64,000 nt of DNA from Lepturacanthus savala (Eukaryota; Chordata; Actinopteri; Scombriformes; Trichiuridae). Of this stretch, positions 58,307-64,000 are shown one piece after another. Both the position numbers and the translations under genes were made by a program. Under the pieces are notes generated by a model. That model did no database searches and was not told the DNA's origin. It worked only from the letters and a program-made list of their open reading frames with translations. Location of the stretch: positions 278,501 to 342,500 of the forward strand of contig JARUPU010000100.1 of assembly GCA_030544235.1 (NCBI GenBank). Direction: 5' to 3'. Position 1 is the stretch's first letter. The number at the start of each line of letters is the position of its first letter.

Positions 58307-60315
58307 GGGGACTGTGAGTTTAAACCACAGATCCAGTGGTCCAACATAGCCTTTGCTGTCTCAGGCGTCCAGTGGACATTGTCGGACTCCGTCTTGAACA
58401 GGTGGTCCGATAGTAGTGGGACATAGGGCATGTTCCTGTGGATGTGTTCATTCAAGGTCAAAAGGTTCTGCTGCTCGGCCGCAGGTAGATTAGGGGAGAA
58501 GTTGATCAAAACAATCCAAAAGTCGGCATAAGGGAACTTGCTCTTTACGGCCCTGATTGCCGCTTGCAGGTTTTTGATGGTGGTCTCCCTTGGCTTGTTC
58601 CCCCGGCTATTGATTCCGAAGGAGAGAACCACCTTTTCCACCATCAATCCCGGACTGACTGTAGCCCTACGGATGAATGATGCTGCATGGCGGAAGTTGG
58701 CACCTGGAAAACTATCCACCTGGAGCTGAGGGAGAGAGAAGTCTGGGCACCGACTCAAATTGGAATCACCCAAAAAGACCCACTTTTTGTTGACCTCCAA
58801 GTCCCAGTCCACCATTTTGCTTGTGGTGTTCCTGTGTCTCTTCACAGTGAACCAGGTAGGGGGTCGTGAGTAGTCGAAAGACTGCTCGAACAGGTCCTCG
58901 TTCTCGTCTTGAGGCTCCCCCGGGGTGTCCTCAGCATCTTGGGTGTCCATTGGTTCTGCCAGCTGAGCAGTCAAGGCTTCCGCCTCGATCCTCTCCTCCT
59001 CCTCCTGGAGGTCATCAAAGATCCTCTCAATCTCCAGCTGGGAGGCGGTGCGGGAAGGTACCCTTAAGAGGTCGTCATCTTCAGAGTCCTCCCAAATAAG
59101 GGAGCTTTGTTTTGGGGTTCTCTGTTGGACCACAGACTGCGGGTCCAGATCAATCAGTGGCCCCTGAGGGCGAGCAGAACTGTCCAGCTGGCGACGGGAG
59201 GGACTCTGGTCCCTGTTTTGGGGAGGAGGTCTGGACTTGTCCCTCTGCGCTCGTGGAGGTTCTCCATCTCGGGGAACCACCGTCCAATCCTCCTGCAGAC
59301 TTGTGTTGGTGGAAACCGAGACCACGGCTGCAGGTGGCTGCTGCTCTACAGTTGTCGTGGGATGCCGTTCAACTGGTGCAGGCTGTTGCTGTTGTTGCTC
59401 CACAGCTGCAGGCGGCTGTTGTTGCTCCACAGCTGCAGGCGGTTGTTGTTCATCAGCTGCAGGCGGCTGCTGTACCCCAGCTGCCGGTGGTTGCTGCTGT
59501 CTGGTTGCAGGGTGCTGTTGCTCTGGAGAACGTGCCCTGGTAGCCTTGCCTGTGGAGCATGTGGCCTGAGTCTGTACTGCTGCAGGCCTTGGTGCCAAGA
59601 GTTGTGGAGGTTCTTCCCCTGCCAGTCGGGCAGTAATGACCGCTGCCGCATGGTCCAAAACTGCTTGTGTGATGCGTGGAAGCTTCCTCTTGGCCCAGCG
59701 GGTCGCCACCTGGAAGGCTTCTTCCCAACCCGCGGTGGGCCCCCCCGCGAGGTCCACCAAGAAGTCCTCCAGACAGTCCTGGTGATGCTCCATCAGGATG
59801 ATGCAGGTGGTATGTCCCCAGTTCCTGGCATTTCCATCAATCAGGTCCATTGTACGCCGGGACGGGGCTGCTGGCCTGATCATGTCCGCCAGGTTTTCCA
59901 CCATCCTAGCAATCATCCTAGGTGGTGGCTTGTCAGCTTGGGGGGCCACGTTTTGGAGGTGATGAACAGTTCTGATGACCCTGAACAACCTGCGGATAAG
60001 GAGCCCCAACTGTGGTCCGGCTGCTTCCCGGCGAACCTCATGGCCTCCATCACGTGAGGAATCGCCCCTTCTGGAAGAGCGTTGGGGTCCCTGGCGGACC
60101 GCTGCCGCATATGAGCGGGTTTGGGGACCGGAGAAGTAAGCAGGCCTGGGCCGAGGCGCTGGCCGGCTAGGGTAGGGGAACTGATCCCTTCTCCCACGGG
60201 AGAAAGGGGGTGCACGGTCCATCCACCCAGGCCGCCCACCACTCCAGTCCCTTGGAGGGGCAAAGGTGCGCCGGCGGCGACGCCCATAGCGCACCTGTTG
60301 CCACCCGTCCTCCAT
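58303..60315 (-). CDS. PLE ORF1: basic/Q-P-rich protein with SGNH-hydrolase-like domain
   Basis: A 670-residue protein upstream of the reverse transcriptase. Residues 1-45 are Arg-rich (W5..VR.GRRRRR; MDRAPP at 32-37), suiting nucleic-acid binding. About 265-340 is Gln/Pro/Ala-rich from an internal 15-18 nt repeat, and about 400-490 is acidic. From about 511 there is an SGNH-hydrolase-like fold: block I GDSN (516-519, Ser518), FPGA (about 536-539), GINS (567-570) and DNVH (645-648). SGNH/esterase domains are known in ORF1 of some LINEs such as CR1; I do not know of one in a PLE of this type. Start: ATG at 60315, about 300 nt downstream of the predicted transcription start. The gene overlaps ORF2 in the -1 frame. 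Confidence 0.85.
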   Translation of the reverse strand: MEDGWQQVRYGRRRRRTFAPPRDWSGGRPGWMDRAPPFSRGRRDQFPYPSRPAPRPRPAYFSGPQTRSYAAAVRQGPQRSSRRGDSSRDGGHEVRREAAGPQLGLLIRRLFRVIRTVHHLQNVAPQADKPPPRMIARMVENLADMIRPAAPSRRTMDLIDGNARNWGHTTCIILMEHHQDCLEDFLVDLAGGPTAGWEEAFQVATRWAKRKLPRITQAVLDHAAAVITARLAGEEPPQLLAPRPAAVQTQATCSTGKATRARSPEQQHPATRQQQPPAAGVQQPPAADEQQPPAAVEQQQPPAAVEQQQQQPAPVERHPTTTVEQQPPAAVVSVSTNTSLQEDWTVVPRDGEPPRAQRDKSRPPPQNRDQSPSRRQLDSSARPQGPLIDLDPQSVVQQRTPKQSSLIWEDSEDDDLLRVPSRTASQLEIERIFDDLQEEEERIEAEALTAQLAEPMDTQDAEDTPGEPQDENEDLFEQSFDYSRPPTWFTVKRHRNTTSKMVDWDLEVNKKWVFLGDSNLSRCPDFSLPQLQVDSFPGANFRHAASFIRRATVSPGLMVEKVVLSFGINSRGNKPRETTIKNLQAAIRAVKSKFPYADFWIVLINFSPNLPAAEQQNLLTLNEHIHRNMPYVPLLSDHLFKTESDNVHWTPETAKAMLDHWICGLNSQSP
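58318..58324 (-). promoter_or_regulatory. Putative -1 ribosomal frameshift site TTTAAAC
   Basis: ORF1 codons read GGT TTA AAC, giving the heptamer T TTA AAC in the correct phase. A one-base backward slip continues CTC ACA GTC CCC GTG, which is exactly the ORF2 frame. ORF1 stops four codons later (TGA at 58303-58305). The ORF2 frame is open for about 19 codons upstream of its GTG, so the heptamer lies in the overlap. Downstream, CCTCC/GGAGG (58300-58288) and CTCAC/GTGAG (58318-58302) can form stems. The function is inferred. Confidence 0.7.
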
Positions 60316-60484
60316 TTAGGATGTCCAATTATATATATGTATATGTTTTTTTAATATTTTTTTAAAATAAATAAGGTAAGTAAATAAAAAGGTAAGTATA
60401 AATGAAATAATAAATTGAATAAGCTTGAAATGAATAAAAATAAAAATAAAATCAAAGCTATAGAAGCTGTCAAACAACTAAAAA

Positions 60485-60543
60485 GGTGTGCAAGAAAAAC
60501 GACGTTTCGGGCCTTAGAAGGCCCTTCTTCAGGTTAGCACACC
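60485..60543 (-). ncRNA. Type I hammerhead ribozyme, right pseudo-LTR
   Basis: Same sequence as 54890-54948. Cleavage here (between 60501 and 60500) and in the left copy would release a 5,595-nt unit-length RNA containing both ORFs. Confidence 0.9.
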
Positions 60544-60640
60544 GAAAAACTGTAGCTGGTAAGCTGTTGTTGCTCTAGCCAGCTGAACGTCCTCTCTGTC
60601 TGGTCGTCAGGAGAGAAATGAGCTCTCTGGAACTGCTTCG

Positions 60641-60650
60641 CCTTTTATAC
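60641..60650 (-). promoter_or_regulatory. TATA box, right pseudo-LTR (ORF1/ORF2 promoter)
   Basis: GTATAAAAGG on the minus strand, upstream of the hammerhead and about 330 nt upstream of the ORF1 ATG. This is the probable core promoter of the intact element. Confidence 0.65.
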
Positions 60651-61605
60651 CCTACCGTTCGTCTTTTTTGTTTCCAATCGTCTTTTTGGTTTCCAATCGT
60701 CTTTTTTAACAAAAACTAAAAAATGGCCATATGGAGTGTGATGTGTCATTTTTAATGTAATTTTTACCCTTTTTAACCCTATATATACCATTTTAATATT
60801 CCAAAACCCATATTAATATCAATATCTATATTTTTATATTTATTATTTTTATATTTTTATATATATTTTTATATTTTTATATTTTTATTTTTTTATATTT
60901 TTAAATTTTTGAATTTTACCCCATGAATTGTAAAGTGTAATTGTTTTGTAATACCCCCTGATGAATTCTAGATTATTATTTTTGTTTTTACTGAGATAAA
61001 TATGAAATTATTTTTTTAGGTAAAAGGTAAGTATTAATTTAGGTCAAAGGTAAGTATTAAATTCCGGGTGTACCAAACTAATTGTAATAAATGCCCCACT
61101 CATTCATACTGTCACCACCACACACACACACATATAAGGGTGAATTGGGGTTAGGGTTAGAGAAATGGTCTAGGGTTAGGGTTAGGCAAGAAATCCAGTG
61201 GTTGGGGTTAGGGTTAGGAATGGGGGCTAGGGTTAGGGCTATAGATAAAGGTTAGGGTTAGAAAAAAGATCTAGGGTTAGGGTTAGGTAAGAAGTCCAGT
61301 GGTTAGGGTTAGGGATAGGGGTTAGGGTTAGGGCTACAGACAGGGTTGGGGTTAGGTTTAGGAATTGGGGTTAGGGTTAGGTAAGAAATCCAGTGGTTAG
61401 GGTTAGGGATAGGGGTTAGGGTTAGGGCTACAAACAGGGTTGGGGTTAGGTTTAGGAATTGGGGTTAGGGTTAGGCAAGAAGTCTAGTGGTTAGGGTTAG
61501 GGATAGGGGTTAGGGTTAGGGCTACAAAAAGGGTTGGGGTTAAGGTTAGGAATTGGGGTTAGGGTTAGGCAAGAAGTCTGGTGGTTAGGGTCAGGGATAG
61601 GGGTT

Positions 61606-61682
61606 AGGGTTAGGGTTAGGGTTAGGGTTAGGGTTAGGGTTAGGGTTAGGGTTAGGGTTAGGGTTAGGGTTAGGGTTAGGGT
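61606..61682 (+). repeat. Telomeric (TTAGGG)n block 6
   Basis: About 13 units between the right pseudo-LTR and the next element A fragment. Confidence 0.95.
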
Positions 61683-61893
61683 TTGAAAAGATTAACGACG
61701 AACACGTCCCATGGGACCCTCGAAGGGAATTGCATGGTTGGATGACGTGAACTACGGTGCGGCGCGGCCCTTGGTACAATTCGGGGCCTGCTGCTACTGA
61801 ATTTTGAAGGGATAGAACAGGAGGATATGAGGAGATCCTCCAAAGTTTCCAGTCCCCAACAGGTTTGTGGTTAAAATTAGTATTAGTGCCTGT
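61683..61893. repeat. Subtelomeric element A fragment, second copy
   Basis: Starts TTTGAAAAGATTAACGACGA directly after telomeric repeat and follows 35329-35520 closely, with small differences. It then ends at about 61893, where telomeric repeats resume. Only the first roughly 210 bp are present, again with the same end attached to (TTAGGG)n. Confidence 0.85.
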
Positions 61894-61960
61894 GTTAGGG
61901 TTAGGGTTAGGGTTAGGGTTAGGGTTAGGGTTAGGGTTAGGGTTAGGGTTAGGGTTAGGG
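61894..61960 (+). repeat. Telomeric (TTAGGG)n block 7
   Basis: About 11 perfect units leading into the family 3 PLE fragment. Confidence 0.95.
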
Positions 61961-61966
61961 TTAGGG

Positions 61967-62154
61967 GAGGGAACTGAAACTGTACCGTACTGGCGAGCCA
62001 GCACGGTCCAGTGGAATGCACGGTCCATCCCCCTACCGCCCGGACACCGTTGTTCCCTCTCCCTTCCCTGGTCCCAAATTAGGGCTTCAAGTGTGCAGCA
62101 GGGTAGTCCAAGCCCTGCTGCTGTTGTTATAAATATTAGGCCATTGACCTCCAT
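61967..62154 (-). pseudogene. PLE ORF1 N-terminal stub, family 3, copy 1
   Basis: Reads from ATG at 62154 through an unrelated N-terminal stretch to GGRGMDRAFHWT, matching the MDRA motif of the other families, then SVPSP and Pro-Asn telomeric codons. The true start may differ, as the W..VR.GRR motif is not visible. The SGNH domain is absent. Confidence 0.55.
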
Positions 62155-62282
62155 ACCACCAAACTTAGGCTTAATGTGGACTGTATTGTCCTACAGGTAA
62201 GTGGAGCCATACTTGGCTTCCGATGGTGGCCGAGCCTAAGGGTTAGCCTAGGCTCGGCCAAGTTTCAAAAAATTGCATAGCT

Positions 62283-62329
62283 CCATTTTTGCTACGCGTT
62301 TCGTACTCCGACGTACTCTTCAGGCATGG
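62283..62329 (-). ncRNA. Type I hammerhead ribozyme, family 3, copy 1
   Basis: Minus strand: CCATGC, core CTGAAGA, stem II GTAC/GTAC with a GTCGGA loop, GAAA, stem III C-GC-G with A-T closing, cleavage triplet GTA, then GC...ATGG closing stem I. The core matches the consensus; H17 is A instead of C, which is allowed. Confidence 0.8.
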
Positions 62330-62636
62330 TAAGAGCTACTTCTGGTGGTTGACGGTAAATGAGAGCCCTCTGGGTTGTTTCCCCTTTGCCTTTGCCCTTT
62401 AAACTGAGTCCCATATGATTTTGGTTTTCTTTATCAGGCATTTTTTGCTTTTACTAACTTTGTCTTTCTTTTACAGGTGCCCCGGTTTTCTTTTTAAGTC
62501 CATTTTTTTATCCATTTTTTTACTAATTTGTCCTTCTATTCGGCTTATTTGCCCTTATTAGCCTATTTGCTTTTATTAACTTTGTTTTTCTTCCACAGCT
62601 TATTTGCCTTTATTAACTTTGTTTTTTCTTCCACAG

Positions 62637-62671
62637 GTACACCTGATCTCCTTTGCCTATTTGGCCTTAAG
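62637..62671 (+). other. Exon-like 35-nt module, copy 1
   Basis: On + a pyrimidine tract with TTCCACAG (3' splice site) precedes GTACACCTGATCTCCTTTGC..., and 35 nt later CTTAAG|GTAAGT forms a strong 5' splice site. The module is part of a 103-bp tandem repeat (62599-62804) and so recurs at 62740-62774, and again in the duplicated unit. Transcript evidence would be needed to call it an exon. Confidence 0.45.
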
Positions 62672-62739
62672 GTAAGTCCCAATTTAGGGTTAGTTGCCCC
62701 GCTTATTTGCCTTTGTTAACTTTGTCTTTTCTTTTACAG

Positions 62740-62774
62740 GTACACCGGATCTCCATTGCCTATTTGGCCTTAAG
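62740..62774 (+). other. Exon-like 35-nt module, copy 2
   Basis: Same arrangement: CTTTTACAG before it and CTTAAG|GTAAGT after it, with two substitutions relative to copy 1. Direction is the same as G-rich telomeric (TERRA-like) transcription. Confidence 0.45.
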
Positions 62775-63022
62775 GTAAGTCCCAAGTTAGGGTTAGCATA
62801 ACTCAGCCTGTTTTAGGGTTAGGGTTATTGTCCCGATTAGGGTTATGGTTAGTGCCCAAATTAGGGTTATGTTTAGCGCCCGGATTAGGGTTAGCTGTTT
62901 GGAGTTAGTGGTGGTTAGGGTTAGGGCCATGGGGTTAGTGATGGTTATGGTTAGGGCAGAGGGTGCCATTGGTTAGGGTTAGGGTGCCAAGACGGTTGGG
63001 GAGGATAACTGGCAGGTTAGGG

Positions 63023-63210
63023 GAGGGAACTGAAACTGTACCGTACTGGCGAGCCAGCACGGTCCAGTGGAATGCACGGTCCATCCCCCTACCGCCCGGA
63101 CACCGTTGTTCCCTCTCCCTTCCCTGGTCCCAAATTAGGGCTTCAAGTGTGCAGCAGGGTAGTCCAAGCCCTGCTGCTGTTGTTATAAATATTAGGCCAT
63201 TGACCTCCAT
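63023..63210 (-). pseudogene. PLE ORF1 N-terminal stub, family 3, copy 2
   Basis: Same start as copy 1 (ATG at 63208-63210) through GRGMDRA to SVPSP. It then continues NLPVILPNRLGTL, not Pro-Asn repeats. This gives a glimpse of sequence beyond the usual breakpoint in family 3, but the frame ends at 62935. Confidence 0.55.
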
Positions 63211-63338
63211 ACCACCAAACTTAGGCTTAATGTGGACTGTATTGTCCTACAGGTAAGTGGAGCCATACTTGGCTTCCGATGGTGGCCGAGCCTAAGGGTT
63301 AGCCTAGGCTCGGCCAAGTTTCAAAAAATTGCATAGCT

Positions 63339-63385
63339 CCATTTTTGCTACGCGTTTCGTACTCCGACGTACTCTTCAGGCATGG
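63339..63385 (-). ncRNA. Type I hammerhead ribozyme, family 3, copy 2
   Basis: Identical to 62283-62329. Cleavage at both copies would release a 1,056-nt RNA. Confidence 0.8.
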
Positions 63386-64000
63386 TAAGAGCTACTTCTG
63401 GTGGTTGACGGTAAATGAGAGCCCTCTGGGTTGTTTCCCCTTTGCCTTTGCCCTTTAAACTGAGTCCCATATGATTTTGGTTTTCTTTATCAGGCATTTT
63501 TTGCTTTTACTAACTTTGTCTTTCTTTTACAGGTGCCCCGGTTTTCTTTTTAAGTCCATTTTTTTATCCATTTTTTTACTAATTTGTCCTTCTATTCGGC
63601 TTATTTGCCCTTATTAGCCTATTTGCTTTTATTAACTTTGTTTTTCTTCCACAGCTTATTTGCCTTTATTAACTTTGTTTTTTCTTCCACAGGTACACCT
63701 GATCTCCTTTGCCTATTTGGCCTTAAGGTAAGTCCCAATTTAGGGTTAGTTGCCCCGCTTATTTGCCTTTGTTAACTTTGTCTTTTCTTTTACAGGTACA
63801 CCGGATCTCCATTGCCTATTTGGCCTTAAGGTAAGTCCCAAGTTAGGGTTAGCATAACTCAGCCTGTTTTAGGGTTAGGGTTATTGTCCCGATTAGGGTT
63901 ATGGTTAGTGCCCAAATTAGGGTTATGTTTAGCGCCCGGATTAGGGTTAGCTGTTTGGAGTTAGTGGTGGTTAGGGTTAGGGCCATGGGGTTAGTGATGG

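Larger units (their letters stand above)
54573..61618 (-). mobile_element. Complete Penelope-like element with pseudo-LTRs
   Basis: Minus-strand order: right pseudo-LTR (61618-60168) with TATA box and hammerhead, ORF1 (60315-58303), -1 frameshift signal, ORF2 (to 56087), then the left pseudo-LTR (56023-54573), which ends in telomeric repeats. The direct repeats are 1,451 bp, offset by exactly 5,595 bp, and appear identical. Both ORFs are intact. Hammerhead-bearing pseudo-LTRs and an RT plus GIY-YIG protein are established hallmarks of the group. Subfamily (for example Neptune versus Penelope proper) needs a tree. The element is embedded in (TTAGGG)n with its 3' side toward the centromere. Confidence 0.9.
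60168..61618 (-). repeat. Right pseudo-LTR of the PLE (1,451 bp)
   Basis: Counterpart of 54573-56023. It supplies the promoter, hammerhead and leader for ORF1 and overlaps the first 49 ORF1 codons. Its outer part (about 61150-61618) carries the 94-bp telomere-like repeats normally found behind ORF2, so this copy is the 3' part of a neighbouring element in a tandem, as pseudo-LTRs of Penelope elements usually are. Confidence 0.93.
61961..63016 (-). mobile_element. PLE 5'-region/pseudo-LTR, family 3, copy 1 (1,056 bp)
   Basis: Minus strand: TATA-like TTTAAAGG (about 62397-62404), hammerhead (62283-62329) and an ORF1-like stub with GRGMDRA, then the junction with telomeric repeat at about 61965. 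TGCACGGTCCATCC on + (about 62017-62030) is shared with families 1 and main. To the right lie 103-bp repeats with splice-site-like borders and telomere-like sequence. It is duplicated immediately at 63017. Confidence 0.75.
63017..64000 (-). mobile_element. PLE 5'-region/pseudo-LTR, family 3, copy 2 (cut by window end)
   Basis: Direct tandem copy of 61961-63016 at an offset of 1,056 bp, apparently identical. It is preceded by GGATAACTGGCAGG rather than pure telomeric repeat, so here the ORF1-like stub continues past the usual breakpoint for a short distance (63023-63210, minus). It contains a second hammerhead (63339-63385), the TATA-like site (about 63453-63460) and exon-like modules at 63693-63727 and 63796-63830. 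Confidence 0.8.

Noticed and set aside
59107..60057. 316-codon plus-strand ORF opposite ORF1
   Set aside because: Antisense shadow of the GC-rich ORF1 coding region; composition is Leu/Cys/Arg-rich without domains.
61591..62154. A 187-residue ORF with long Pro-Asn repeats as a real protein
   Set aside because: The Pro-Asn part is (CCCTAA)n read in frame; only the short ORF1-like start is meaningful.

Overview
The window looks like the right-hand subtelomere of a teleost (ray-finned fish) chromosome. The evidence is the set of repeats typical of fish: Tc1/mariner copies, a tRNA-headed SINE, PIF/Harbinger-like and hAT-like non-autonomous elements, and very long AT-rich satellites. To this are added many blocks of (TTAGGG)n, all with the G-rich strand on +, which is the polarity expected if the chromosome end lies beyond position 64000. 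No ordinary host protein-coding gene can be supported. Family names come from remembered features of these repeats and were not confirmed by a database search.

Layout. 1-10.5 kb: an inverted duplication (arms about 290-1046 and 9299-10490) enclosing minisatellites, a SINE remnant and two non-autonomous DNA transposons. 11.6-16.65 kb: a 44-bp AT-rich satellite ending in a 39-nt palindrome. 19.5-21.1 kb: a Harbinger-type MITE, a LINE-like tail and a Tc1 end. 21.7-26.2 kb: a 40-bp satellite. 27.1-27.6 kb: a CpG-rich island with no recognisable gene. 27.8-34.5 kb: decayed Tc1 copies, a SINE, a second MITE and a second LINE-like tail. From about 34.5 kb onward the sequence is a mosaic of telomeric repeat blocks and subtelomeric elements, including about 4.3 head-to-tail copies of a 3,556-bp unit (38294-53566).

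The most interesting object is a complete-looking Penelope-like retroelement (PLE) on the minus strand, 54573-61618. ORF2 is a 739-residue reverse transcriptase with a C-terminal GIY-YIG endonuclease. ORF1 is a 670-residue protein with a basic N-terminus, a Q/P-rich middle and a C-terminal SGNH-hydrolase-like domain (GDSN, FPGA, GINS, DNVH). The ORFs meet at a canonical -1 slippery heptamer, T TTA AAC, in exactly the frame needed to join them, and ORF2 has no ATG near its start. The coding region lies between 1,451-bp direct repeats (pseudo-LTRs). Each carries a TATA box, a type I hammerhead ribozyme core and the first ~49 codons of ORF1.

Diverged relatives of this 5' region occur alone at 36620, 54056 and 61961 (the last tandemly duplicated at 63017). 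In every case homology stops at nearly the same ORF1 codon, where the coding sequence itself is telomere-like (CCCTACCCTA), and runs straight into (CCCTAA)n. With the uniform orientation (3' end of the element toward the centromere, 5' end toward the chromosome end), this fits repeated priming of reverse transcription from the telomeric G-strand overhang. That mechanism is an inference, set out in the findings.
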